DNA of 64,000 nucleotides, from positions 496,001-560,000 of the forward strand of contig CM007991.1 of NCBI GenBank assembly GCA_002189035.1, in the 5' to 3' direction. A program made the position numbers and the translations under genes. Within the stretch, counting starts at the first letter, position 1, and each line of letters begins with the position of its first letter. Of this stretch, positions 1-12,373 are shown piece by piece. The notes beneath the pieces were generated by a model. It was given only the letters and a program-made list of their open reading frames with translations. It searched no databases and had not been told where the DNA came from. This stretch comes from Utricularia gibba. Lineage: Eukaryota; Streptophyta; Magnoliopsida; Lamiales; Lentibulariaceae.

Positions 1-2035
1 CCTACACAGGGAGCCTTGTATGGAGATACATTCAGTGGCCAGAATGAGTAGGATAGGCACTCCAGGGCAGATTGGTGGGAAGCAGAGGATTCCAACGTGT
101 CCATTCTACTACTTTTCCGTGGAGCATCTGGAAGAAAGGAAGGGGCAGGGGAAAATGGAAGAGAATCAGCAAGGAGAAAGGGTTCAGCTTCTGAATCTTA
201 GAACTGAATTTACAGATTCTGCATTTCTAGTCATTTTGTAAGCAGACAGATCATGCAATTCTACATTTTACTCTCAAGGCATGATTAAGCCACGTCCCTT
301 TGTTTCAACAAGAGGATGAATGAGCTAACGTGGCTCTTCTGTCTATACATCCAAGCCCATGAAAGCCATACAGCATCATCAATCCCACATTCATAGAGCT
401 TGAGGGGTGCTGCTCTCCTAGCTTGCTATGCTTCAAGTGGAATGCAACTTGCTTAGTGGACTGACAGTCCCCTGCCCGCCAGTGTTTCCACCTGAAACCT
501 TGCGTCTCCCTTTCTATCTTGCTCTTTCCCAGTTGTTCTTCCAACGAAGGAAAACAAAGGGCAAAGATAACAAGCTGCTGTTGTTATTCACATAAACAGA
601 GAAGCTGCTGTTTTGGTCCAAAGCAGATCCAATTCTAAGATAAACAACTTTACCATTCCATAAGTAACCTCACCCAAAACGGACTGTGAGGGAGGAGCTA
701 TTCAGTATTATCTTCAGTCTTCATGAATACTGATCCATTGCGGCCCAGCCAATAAGCTATTGATACACCAGTTTTTAAAGCGGGGAGGCAGTCAACAATA
801 TACACGAGGGGTTGGATGAATAGCCAACCAGATTGGCGAAGAAAAAGCGTAGAGAAAATCTAAACCTAAAGCAGTAAAAAGCAAGCAGTAGAGAGAGCGA
901 AGAGCTAGAAGCACAAAGGCAGAAGAACCAAGACCAAACAAAACAGATGAACTAAATCTGAAGCTTTTTTATTGCTTCAATAGGTGCAGTTGTTAAACTA
1001 AGCATTCCATACTTGAGCCAATTAATTGTTAAAGGTGATTTCAGTTCACATAAACAAATTATCATAACCTGGAAAACGGATTATACAACTCGCCGATGAG
1101 ACATACAGAAGCCACAGCCAGCAACTATTAACACATCCCCACAAATGCTTGGAAGAAGAGGCAGGTTCGACCAAAACCACCTCAAGTGCCTAAGCATTCG
1201 TGGGACTAAATTCCCACACCTCAAGCAAGCTAAAAATAAGCAACAAGGATTGGCAATCGCAGTACCATAGTTTGCCACATGCAGAGCTTGGTTCAACAGC
1301 TTAGTTAGCTACCTCCACACCCCTCAGAGTTGGTTTTACACTAACTTTTCACGATGCAAAATCCCTGCAAATTTCATGCTCATGAGTACAAGATAAGTGG
1401 CAAATTATTAATAGAGTATGTATGCACTCGCAGCAGCAATATTCTAACCCAGGGATAGAGGCGAATGGAGAAGATGTGACACGTAAAACAATCAAGAAAA
1501 ACGACAGTTGGAGAAAAAGTAGTTTGCAGCATTAAGCTTATTAATTTTTTTTCAACGCTGGATAAATGGAGGACTAAATGCTGTCAAGAAAGCGCACAAA
1601 ACCTGTTCTCTATTCACGCTTAAATACCACGAACAGCAGCAGCTAGTGTTGTAACCAATAAAGGAAGTGCGTCAAATTCCCTTGCAATCTTCAACAATTC
1701 TTTTCAGAAAATTATTTATAGAACGAACTAATGTGATTCAGCATCCCAAAATGGATATCTGAAAAGCGGGCAATAGGGATCACAGAGGTTTATTTGCAAA
1801 TAGTAAATATAAAGAATCAACTCCAAGTTCATATTATAATCATTTATGCCTAAAGCCTCGACAGACAGAAGGATAAAAATTTCAAAACCTCTTTTTCAGG
1901 TGATGAGGGAGAGCAATTCAGACTACATAGGCACAAATGGTACCGCAAAACCCATAAAAATAACAAATTACAAGTGCCAACAGAGAATGCGTTAATGAAA
2001 AAAAGAAACCAGCAACAAACCACAGGCATAGCCAG
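1..2035. other. Left flank, no confirmed gene
   Basis: This stretch lies downstream of the casein kinase gene and no full gene can be supported. On the minus strand a stretch open to the window edge (1-127) follows a good acceptor (TTTCTTCCAG), so it could be an exon of a gene that continues to the left. About 880-940, read on the minus strand, is a pyrimidine-rich leader-like sequence. It is followed by several very short ATG frames. The part from about 1000 to 2035 probably includes the 3' untranslated region of the kinase gene. No protein family was recognised here. Confidence 0.4.
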
Positions 2036-5000
2036 CTACTTGGAAGAGGAAACAGGGTGCGAGTTAGAAATACAACTACTAGAAAGAGCAGCATGATCAC
2101 CATTCGCATGACTAGTGTTTGCCTCTGTAGATGATACGGGTTTCAGAAGATTCCCCTTTCCCACAAATGCAGAAGATAATTGTGAATTACCCTGTCAGAA
2201 CAAGAGCACAGATAAGATGCAACGATGATGAGCAGATAGCTACTAAGTCAGAATAAAAACACAGCATGCTTTTCAGTGGTGTGATGCAACTACATATTTT
2301 TCATTGTTCAAGTAAGAAGATTACAGCATGAGGAAGGGTCACGCCCATCCACCTTCTGCAGTTAAAATACAGAACATACATTTTTATCAAGAATATTAGC
2401 ATGAAATGAATTTCGATTTGCTGGTGACTTGAACTGCAAGCGAACTGTAGCATTGGCAGAAGCACTGTTTGATCCCAATCGCTCACCCAAACCAGCAGAA
2501 ATGGATATATTGTTCCCTGCAGACACAAAGATTACATTACATTTTTCAACGAATGCACAAGGTTACCATCCTTCATAGCAACACAAAATCTAACACTGGG
2601 CAACATTCAACAGTTCCCAAACCCAATTACCGTTCAGGACCTCTTAAAAAAATAAACAATCAAATCCCAGTGTAAACATTCCACAATTTCAGGAAGATTA
2701 GTGACCTTGGTGTTTTTCTGTTTCTGCTTGTGCTGTTCTACTACTTTCGCCAGCAAGTACCTGTTAAAACATAATCTGTTAGACTAAGTAAACCAAAGCG
2801 GAGATTGCATGCAGTGATTAATGTCATGTAGCAAATATGACAGCACCAAAAATATAAAATATTATCATGTGCTTGTCAGAAATGAATGAAAGTGATACCC
2901 GTTGCTGTGGTTTACTAGTTTGTGCTTGCTGATATTTCAGAAGAGTCCAGTCAAAAACGTAATTGAACTCATATCCTACAAGAGGCAGCATGATTAAAGT
3001 CTTCTGAGACACTCCCAAGAAGAAAGCATCACTGTGAAAACAGGGTATGCACAAGCGTTTCGGAAAATGCTTCTCTGCAAACTTGTAAGCTGGATACGTG
3101 GAAAAAAAATCAAAGATGCATAATCAGGAGAATGTTACCTTCACGGGTGAAAAGCTCACGAAACAAGCGTTTCAGAAATCCATAATCAGGCCTCTGATCA
3201 AATGTCAGTGAATGGCAGTAGTGGAAATATGAGGCAAACTCCACAGGATGGGACTTGCATAACACCTTAAGAGAACAAAACGTGCATAGTAAAATCCTAT
3301 GAGGCGATGCATGTGAATCCAAAGTAATATCTGCCCCTCACCTCAATGGGAGTTGACAATTTCTTTTCGCAAATCTTGTCATACTTCTGCTTCTTTGTGG
3401 CAGCTTTCAATCCCTGCCAAGGGAGACTATACATACAATTAAAGTTGGTAAATACGAAAATTGATAACACAAGCCCACAAAAACTTAGAACAAGTTTGGA
3501 TTAATATCCAAATAAGTATTCTATTTCTATCAACACTCATGTTCTATATAGAGAATGGCAAAACGGCACACAACAAACTAATGGTCTTACCACACATAAA
3601 ATATCAAGTAAAATATAAATTAAAATCTCTAACAGCAGGGAAAGAGAAGATGGAAAAAAAGAAGGGAGATGAGAAGCTGCATACCTTCCTCTCAGAAAGT
3701 ACAGAAGAACATATCCCAGGGACTCTAAATCATCTCTTCTGCTTTGTTCTGGAGAATTTAAAATATGGAAATAAATCGCTTAGTACACAAGCAGTTACAC
3801 ACAAACAAAGAAAAAGGTAAAATTAAAAAAATAATTGTAATAATAATACTAATACTAATAATAATGTCCTTGAATTGAAGAGGACATGTGGTACTCTTTC
3901 CTGTAAATAATTTCCAGAACTTCAAAAAAAAAAAAAAAACAATGAAAGTGTTACCAATCCCAAGATGGGTATTACAACTGGCATAACGTGCAGTTCCAGT
4001 TAAATTTTTGTTCTCCCTGTTCATAGTAGGAAGCAAAAACATTTTCACCACAAAACTCATAGTGAATAGACGATGAAAGGAATGGAGATAAATGATCTTT
4101 TTGACTGCTGAAAGAAATATCATCCTTGAAGAACATTTGATCATATGATGACTGCAGATAGATCAAATAATCAAACAAGCAAGAACTGAACAGCTAAAAG
4201 CCTCAAAGTTTTCCAAATTTCAAACACAAGATCAATGTCTCAGCAGAAAAGCACCTGTAAGGAATATGTCGGTTTGTTGTTGAATCCCTATATCTCTTAG
4301 CCAGGCCGAAATCAATTATGTAAACCTAATAAAGTACAAAAGAGAAATATGAATACAAGCGGGATGCCAAACTCAGCAATACTAAAAGACACAAATGTCG
4401 CATCACACTACCTGATTAGCTTTTCGACCAAGACCCATAAGGAAGTTATCTGGTTTAATATCCCGATGTAAAAATCCTTTGGAATGTGCAAATTCAATCC
4501 TAGTTATCTGAAAACCAATAAATACACAACTTAACTAAGTTATTCAACAGGACAATATGAAGAAATAAGGATCAAATATAAGTCTGAAATAACCATTTGA
4601 TCTGCCAGCATCAAGACAGTCTTCAATGAGAATTTCCTACCACAATACACAAAAAGATCCTCAAGACTCGGTCCAAGCAAGTCAATCACAAGCACATTGT
4701 CATCTCCATCAATACCAGACCATTTAATGCCTGGTATACCACCTGAGAGCATATAATTCTGAAATTTCAAATAGGAAGAACAAAACATCGAAGCAATCAA
4801 AATGTAGATATCCTTTTTTGAATGTAATGCAGACTCATACAGATTAAAATGACTGTACATGAAAAAATAAATAAATTGAAAAGCTCGAATTTTAAAGTAC
4901 AACGTGATCATAAAAAATAACTGTTACAAATCCCACTTTCAACAGGGTTAAAAAAATGAAACATTTGATACATTAACGCCCCAAACGAAAGTGGAATGCC

Positions 5001-5741
5001 CCATTTCCCAGATCAAAACTTTAATTCGAACTTCGGCCTTTTGAATAACAGAACACAGGCTGCTCGACACTGAACAATATTTATAATTCAAATATCATGT
5101 AGCAATAGATCTATAAGGACACAAAAATTAACGAAATTATGTCAACACACAATATCACCAATATTTGACTTTATATATTCATGGAAATAGCAACTCAAGC
5201 TTACTACATACTTCCTCCTTGAAGGATGTTGTATATCTTGGCTTCATACAAAAGCTGAGGATGCTTGGTTTTATTATTTTCCTGCAGAAAAAAGTAATCC
5301 ACCAGAAGGAGATGCAGAAGATATCAACTCCATAACCATGTTAAAATAAACATAGAGGCAGCAATATAAGCTTCCATAGAATTGACACTGGAAAACCATA
5401 ACTTGTTTCTAGGATATAATGTCGAGAAACAAGAGCAAGCTAACAACCCCCGCAAAGGTCTCGTTTGAGAATAAATGAAGCCGATGCGCCATCCAGAAGC
5501 ATAAATAATATCAGCGAAAAAAATGCTGTAACTTACAATCTTCACTGCAACGACCTCGAAAGTCTCTACATGCGTAGCTGGAGAACACAAACAAAAATAA
5601 AAAAAAATTATTCAAGTTAAGGATATCCATCGAAGAGGACGCATCGAATGCCGCGTAAATCTCACCAAGAAAGATTTCGCCAAATGAACCACTACCGATC
5701 TTTCGGCCAAGCTTGAATTTACCTCCAACGACCCTTTCCAT
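2036..5741 (-). CDS. CKL: Casein kinase I-like protein kinase (CKL)
   Basis: Serine/threonine kinase of the plant casein kinase 1 family. Fourteen exons: 5666-5741, 5537-5577, 5212-5281, 4594-4742, 4412-4507, 4255-4325, 3955-4016, 3685-3748, 3342-3426, 3139-3265, 2899-2975, 2706-2760, 2380-2516 and 2036-2191. All junction phases agree and give 421 residues. The protein starts [20 protein letters not shown] (glycine-rich loop), then has VAVKI (ATP-binding Lys), HRDIKPDNF (catalytic loop), [10 protein letters not shown] and the CK1 signature [20 protein letters not shown]. The kinase domain ends near residue 300 at [13 protein letters not shown] Ser/Asn-rich tail follows and ends SSSK. The length is close to, or a little below, that of Arabidopsis CKLs. 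The exon-12 donor is GTCACT, a weak site. Reading through it meets a stop after two codons. The gene is divergent from NYC1. Confidence 0.93.
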
Positions 5742-6436
5742 GACATCAACCCCTCAAATCAAACCTGAAAATCATCAATCGAATCCCCACCCCCAAGAAC
5801 GCGGGAAACTGGCAGCTAATCGAGGAATTTTACACCGAAGACAGACTACCGAAGGATTTGCTAGGTAGCACAATAGCGGTACCAAGATGATAAGAACCCT
5901 CGGTGCATCATGAGGTGTACACTAAGGTACAATCAATATCCGCATGTCCAAGCTGGCTATTCCGTGTCACGTCTAAGAAAACAAAAATGGGGTCAATGAT
6001 TAAAATTTTCAAAAGTATATAATATTAATATAATAAATTCAAAAAATCTTAAATTTTGATGGAAATTATTTTTTTGAATTAAAATTGTACGTTTTTATTT
6101 TTATAGAGAGAGAAAAAAATAGACAAAACGGTGATTAAGAATATTAAAATAAGAGAAAATTAGTAATTAAAAAATGTTTTTTTTTGGTAAATGATACATT
6201 GTTTTTAAAATAATATCAACATAGATATAAATACGTAATTTTTACACGTGCACGGCGGTTATGAGAAGGTGCTCCTCCGGAGGAGTAGGCAGCCGCAGGA
6301 CGCAATGGCAACAAGGGTGAAGATGAGGTCTTAGTCTAATGTGTCGTCTTCTCACTCATGTTCCATTTCTACAAGCCACCATCTTGCGGCTTCAATCATT
6401 CCCCAATTCCAATTTCCTTGGGATTCTGCCTTCGGC
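5742..6436. promoter_or_regulatory. Divergent promoter region between CKL and NYC1
   Basis: About 700 bp separate the two ATGs, and the genes point away from each other. The centre (about 6000-6240) is very AT-rich. A G-box/ABRE-like core, CACGTG, lies at 6245-6250, about 190 bp before the NYC1 ATG. Leaders of both genes must lie here, but I see no unambiguous TATA box. Confidence 0.55.
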
Positions 6437-9400
6437 ATGGCCACGTTGGCTTACCGGCATCTTCCGCCCTTGGTTTGCCAACATGCGGGTGGGCGTCCGC
6501 CGCGGCGGCTTATGCTCCGTCGTTGGAGTAACGACTTTTGTGCTGGTGGTCGCCGGAGGGTGTGGGTTAGTCCCTGCAGGTCTTTAAAGGCCGACGAGGA
6601 TCGTGGGTTGCATGAGAAAGAGAAGAGCGAGAAAGGGGACTCTGGGGCTAGCGTTGTTGGGTCGAGAAAAGATGAGAATAAATTTGTGGGTTTGATTAGA
6701 TACGCTGTCTGGAGTGTCTCCAAGCCAAGTTTACGATCAGGATGGGTGTTCAGAGAAGCTATAGAGAAGTTGGAAGAGACGTTGTTTTCTGTAAGTTCAT
6801 TTTGTCTTCGAAAATTCGTCATTTCCCACGGGTACGCCATATGTGGGATTGTTTGTTTTACATAGTTATTCATAGCCGTTTTATCAAACTGTGAACTTTG
6901 GGGACTGACAGTAGGATTTACGTGAATTCCAATAACATTTGTTGGAATGGTATTCTCAGTTATTGCTAATTTTGCTAACTGGTGCAAACTTTTGTCACCT
7001 TTCTGTTCTTGTTCAGTGTTTTCATGATTTATTCTGAATTTGTGTTGAAGGAAAGTAATCTAGTTGAACAAGCAAATATATCTCAATGCTGAAGAATGCG
7101 TTTGATTTTAACTGGATAAATATTGGAGAAGATTCCATCTAATTATATGTGAGTAAGATGAATATTTATCTCGTCCACCCATCTCTTGACACTGCTGCAT
7201 CCCTTTCACAGCTTTCTATTCACGTTGGGAGATATATAGTCACAATGCTAAGCACTGGAGCTATACTACTGATTGGGTTTCAGTTGTCAGGTTAGCGATC
7301 CATGTTCAATTCTTTTAAAAAATAGACATCTTGACCTTCTTGCGCTTATTATTCAACTTGATTATCTTGACCAAAAAAAACCAGGTGGGGATGAGCAAAT
7401 GAACACATTAATTTGGATAGTTGGCTTGGAGGAATCATTATTGGATCAATGATTGGTTCCAACATGGTATTGGACGAAGTCAGTAGATCAGGTCCTCGCA
7501 ACGTTGTCATAACTGGAAGGTACTTCTTAAGAGGGGACAAGTGTCACGACCCTAAAGACACTTTGAGAACTGGATGCCTAGCAGTTGCCATGATAAAACT
7601 GAATTCTTTCCAATGTTTCTACTATATCATCCTTAAATAATTCTGTCCCTCCTTTCAGCTATAATGAATGACTTGCTGAGATTCAGGAGTTGTTGATGTA
7701 CATTTTTTATCAAGTTAAGCATATTCCATAGATGAGACCCCAGCAGGATTTGGCTTCTTTTTTTTTCTGTCACTTTTTTTTCTGCAGATATGGATTGCCA
7801 CTTGTTATATAGCGGAGTTGTTTCTTTGCAGCACAAGAGGGCTAGGAAAAGCTTTGGCACGGGAGTTCTTGCTTTCAGGTGACAGGGTTGTCGTTACTTC
7901 TCGGAGGTAATGCGCAATTCTGTGAAACATCTTACGTTTCATATTGTGCCCTTGAATTCGTAGCTCTTATCTATTTAGGGTTTTGGCCACAGCCCTGAAT
8001 CTGTTGACATGACCATCAAGGAGCTTTCTGAAAACTTGCAACAACTCAAAGTTGCATGTGTTTCATCAGCTAAAAAGTTACGCCATGCAAAAGTGGTGGG
8101 AGTTCCATGCGATGTTTCTAAACCTGATGATATAAAAACGTTGGCAAAATTTGCAGTTGATGAACTGGGAAGGATTGACATCTGGGTATATAGTGATCGT
8201 CATTTACTTTTTCAGTTCTTTGTTTTACCTCATGTAATCGCTTGATCACTCTTTCAGGCACACACTTACATTGGTAGAACTTTAATCTCCATCAGTTTCT
8301 TTTGTTACTATCTATGCTTGCCTGATTTGGATGCATAGATTTTCTCATGCAATTAGAGCCAAAAAAATGTTATAGTATGGATGGAGACGATCTGTTTCAT
8401 TAAAGAATTTGATGTTTCCACTATGCAATGGTTTTGAGTGCCAAGATTTTTTATAGGTTAACAATGCTGGCGTCAACAAGGGATTCAGGCCATTGCTGCA
8501 ATTTGATGATGACGACATCCAGCAGGTGTGCCATTTTGGCTGATTAGTTTTCTATCCTCAAGACTTCAGTATTTAGTTTGCCCAAATATTGATTACGTAT
8601 TCCAATGTACCATTTAGTTGAAGAATTTGAGCTCATACAACTCCTTTATTTGATTATGCTTTCATCATTGAGAGACATACTTCTAGCATGATATATGCTG
8701 CTTTTCCATACGTCTGTACAAGCCTGTTCTAAGAGAGCGTGATAAGGAGCGGGTGAAAATTGTTAAGATAGAAGAGAAGAAAACGAATAAGAATGTCCCA
8801 GTTAGTATGTTTTCATCATGATATGTAATTCAAGAATGAACAGATCGTATCTACAAATTTGATTGGGTCCATACTCTGCACTCGTGAAGCGTTGAGCATC
8901 ATGGAAAACCAGAAATCTGGTGGTAATATATTCAACATGGATGGTGCAGGATCAGGAGGATCCAGCACACCACTTACTGCTGTGTGAGTTCACTTTTGGA
9001 ACCTAGAAGAATGCTATTGAATTACTTTTTCCTGGCATGGCTTGACTAGTGTTTTCCTATTGAAACAGATATGGCTCGACAAAATGTGGCCTTAGACAGC
9101 TTCATTCATCACTCCTCGTGGAGTGCAGAAGATCGAATGTGGGAGTCCATACTGCCTCTCCAGGCATGGTTCTTACAGACTTGCTGTTAAGGTACATCAT
9201 CTCTGGTTGCATTCCTTGATTGACTTCGTTGATGTGTTGGTATTCTTTTTTGAAGCTGAAATGCAGCTTCACTTTCTCCACCTTCCATGAAGTAGCTCCT
9301 TGTTCTTGTCAGCATTTGCATTCGAAACTTTCAGGGCTCTTTTGCAACATAGATGTTGGACACTGGAAATATACCATATGTACATATGATCTATATTAAT

Positions 9401-9946
9401 GTTTGCTGAGATGGTGCCTTCTGCATGGGAAAGAATGATCATTTCTATAGCTGTACATGTTTGCAGTGGTGCAAGTGTTAAAAATAAGCAGATGTTCAAC
9501 ATCGTATGCGAGCTCCCTGAGACGGTTGCAAGAACCTTGGTTCCACGAATGAGAACTGTCAAGGGAAGTGGGAAGGCAATTAACTATTTGACTCCTCCAA
9601 GAATTCTGCTTGCTCTAGTCACTGCCTGGCTAAGACAAGGCCGCTGGTTCGATGATCAGGTATGATTACAAACAAGTTCTCATAGAAAATCACTCAAAAA
9701 AAAAAAGAAAACTGTTTTGCAGTATGATCCTCATCTCCTGGCATGTACTACTGCTTTCAGGGACGAGCACTTTATGCTGCTGAGGCTGATAGACTCCGCA
9801 ACTGGGCTGAAAGCCGTACACGCTTTTCATTCACAGATGCAATGGAAATGTACACAGAGAACACTTGGGTTTCTGTGTTTTCACTCTCAGTAGTCTGCGC
9901 CTTCATCATCTTGTCAAGTGCATCTAATTCGATGCCTGGTACCTGA
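6437..9946 (+). CDS. NYC1: Chlorophyll b reductase NYC1 (SDR family), with a one-base frameshift
   Basis: NYC1 reduces chlorophyll b to 7-hydroxymethyl chlorophyll a in the thylakoid membrane, the first step of chlorophyll b and LHCII breakdown in senescence. Ten exons: 6437-6790, 7212-7290, 7385-7519, 7832-7906, 7993-8185, 8457-8525, 8844-8983, 9069-9191, 9467-9659 and 9761-9946. The start is the first ATG after an in-frame stop (6332-6334) and gives a plastid-type N-terminus. Visible motifs are the membrane segment TMLSTGAILLIGFQLSG, the cofactor loop TGSTRGLGKAL across exons 3/4, NNAG, and catalytic YGSTK. The C-terminal membrane segment is VFSLSVVCAFIIL. In exon 3 the reading frame breaks after ...MNTLIW (7414-7416). 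The family continues [Y]SWLGGIIIG one frame over, so one base is missing and a stop follows at 7450-7452. Exons sum to 1547 nt, one short of 516 codons. Downstream exons look well preserved. Confidence 0.93.
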
Positions 9947-10750
9947 TCTGTGAAGGGCTCTTTTCTGCACTTCAGAAGATTCCTTTATGGCATGCCTTTG
10001 GTATATAGCATTCCTATTCTTTTTTCAGTTGTAAAAGGATATCCTCTTCTCTTTCTTCTGTGTATTTTATCTGGATTTCAGTGTTTGGATTACAGTGAGC
10101 AATGAGGTCATGCTGGAAAACAGATGTAGCCCAGTAGAGTGACATATGATCCACTGACTTCCTCCTCACAAATGCTCATAAGATTTAAAATAATGTTGAA
10201 ATTTGAGATTTTTTTTGAATTTTTAAATTATTTTAAATTTCAAAAATCTCATGACGATCATTTTTGTGAAATTTTAAATTTGAATTTACTTCAAATAAAA
10301 CAATTTCCACTTTAATTTAATTTTATTTACAACTGTTGGATTAGTATTTATTAATATTATTGATTTTTTTAATTTTCAACGGTACACAACACACTATTTC
10401 GAAGTTTATTTCGAATGGATTGTGTTGACTGTTGAACCATAAATTATATTATTTTTTATATTTTCGAAATTTCGATAGATGTAATTTGAAAACAAATCTA
10501 ACTCAGAATTTAAAACTTTTTCGAATTTCGAAATATCTCAAGGTGGCTTAATATACTACAAATAATTCAGAATTTTAAATTTTTTATTAGATTAGTATTT
10601 ATTCATATATCAAGGTGGTTTATTATACTACAAATATATTAGTAATCTAGCCAGAGGAAATGCACACCAAAGTCCTGGCGATATTCATAGGCATCACAGA
10701 GTTACAACCACAGGCGTTCATCATCGCAGCTTTCTGTAGCAGCCGCTGCC
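9947..10750. other. Convergent spacer between NYC1 and the LURP-one gene
   Basis: Holds the 3' untranslated regions of two genes facing each other. The middle (about 10190-10640) is very AT-rich, with short self-complementary stretches around 10195-10260. No coding potential is seen. Confidence 0.5.
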
Positions 10751-11620
10751 TCACTCCCCGTCCGACTTATTGAACTCCTCCAGGATGACGATGATGGCGA
10801 CTATGAAGGCGTAGTCAACATTTGGATTAACAGTCACCCCGTAGGTGTCTTTCCCAAGGAGAATGCTCTGGGCAGTGTGTCTCTTGTGCATCTGCAGCAT
10901 TGAGAAAATGACACAGAAGCAGTGAGTGAGTAGATGCTGGAGACTTGAGGGAAGAAGATGATGATGGTCACAGGGATGGAGTTTTTCTCACTTGGGCTAT
11001 GATGTTGTTGGAGTTCCCAGCATATATCACGCATGATCTCTCGAACCAGCTGCCCTGGATTCTGAAATCGCAGTGATCCTCAGCTGTGTTGGCTGCCAAG
11101 TACACATCCAGCTTCGTTTTCAGCTGCAGAAGAGACGATCTCTTCACTGTGAATAACAGATCCGTTTCCTCCGTACTCTCCCCTCTAAAAACCTTCCACC
11201 TTCCATGGACGGACATCACCTGATGCACAGCAAGGAAATCAATGCAATCGATAATCAACGGGAAGAAGATGTGTAACTCCGCACAGTAACTTTCGATTCT
11301 GTAAAAAAAAATTCACGATTTTCCAGAAATGAGAAAATTGGGGGAAACGAGACCTTTTGCTGGAAAGTGACGAGGGGGTGACCAGCGGCATCGATTAGAA
11401 CGTGTCGATCGCGGAAGCTGAAAAGTTTCTCTTTGATTTTGAAGACTAGGTTTCCGTTGACATCGACGACTTCGAAACTGCCGTCGGATAAACTGAGAAC
11501 CTTGCGGATGATGGTGAGATCTATTGGGTACGGAGCGCAGAAATGCGGGCTCACCACAGCTAACGGCGGCGGCGCCGCCACATGCGTCGGAGGCTGATTA
11601 CTGTAGCTAATTCCTGCCAT
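10751..11620 (-). CDS. LURP-one-related (LOR, DUF567) protein
   Basis: Member of the plant LURP-one-related family, which has a tubby-like fold. Family members are linked to basal defence, but the biochemical role is unknown. Three exons (11354-11620, 10992-11219, 10751-10891), all phase 0, give 211 residues, the normal family length. The N-terminus is short and proline-rich. The first half contains SDGSFEVVDVNGNLVFKI and LIDAAGHPLVTFQQK. The second contains VHGRWKVFRGES and IQGSWFERSCVIYAG. The last exon has ILLGKDTYGVTVNPNVDYAF followed by a hydrophobic IVAIIVIL stretch, the usual C-terminus. A TATA box lies about 110 bp upstream. Confidence 0.92.
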
Positions 11621-11730
11621 TCCTCAGTCCTTTCCTCAGATCAACCGTCCCACGGAATCGTTCACGCGGTGGTTAGTTGGTTGGAATGAGATTTTTTTGT
11701 TGTGTGGCCGTGGGTTGATCACTTTTGACG

Positions 11731-11738
11731 TATTTATA
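11731..11738 (-). promoter_or_regulatory. TATA box of the LURP-one-related gene
   Basis: TATAAATA on the minus strand, about 110 bp before the ATG at 11620. Spacing is right for a plant core promoter with a leader of about 80 nt. Confidence 0.6.
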
Positions 11739-12373
11739 ATCGCATTCCACCATGCGTTGTTCGTGTATTTCATGAAAATTATGAAAGTAGCCCACCACTT
11801 TACTCAAATTATGTATTTTGCCCCAATATTTCACAATGTCAAATTTTAAATTAATTCTCACCCCCTCTGATGAACCCTGGTCTTTGATCGTAGCCATACA
11901 TGCCTTTCTTTCGCCGATGGGCATTTTTTTTGTTGATCGGACCTGGGCTTCTTTTCCTCCTTCAAGAAGCAGAATTCCGATGCATACCGGCGTAGCCAAA
12001 CTACTACCCATTTCCATCCAGTCCCCATTGTTTGCTTTTCCGGCATATCTGAGGGAGAAAAGGGTTTTGAAGGGACGCCAAGCATGCGCCGGGAATAGGT
12101 TCAATGCCTCAGGTTTGGTTTCACAGCTTTATCTCCACCCTTGTACCAATGCCCGGGAACTAGTACAACCCAAAGATTTCTGCATGGGTGCAGAGGAATG
12201 GGTGGGTAGTAGTAAGTTGAAAGTGATTTGTGTATGATTCTTGAATTACGGCTACAAGTTCATTCTGCGCCAACGAGGAAGGTCATTTAAGATTTTTGAG
12301 AATCAAAAGCTCCCGGAGCATCCAACCGTTAACCAACCAACAAGTGCTCTGTAATGTGGAACTCATGATCCGG
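11739..12373. other. Spacer with overlapping unsupported frames
   Basis: Long frames exist on both strands (minus 11673-12104, plus 11818-12237) and overlap each other. Neither shows a recognisable domain, and two open frames over the same bases argue for chance. The right part must contain the 3' untranslated region of the glucanase. Confidence 0.4.

Noticed and set aside
11673-12237. Two long overlapping open frames on opposite strands (143 and 139 codons)
   Set aside because: They overlap each other, show no domain or splice signals and lie in a spacer, so chance frames are more likely.
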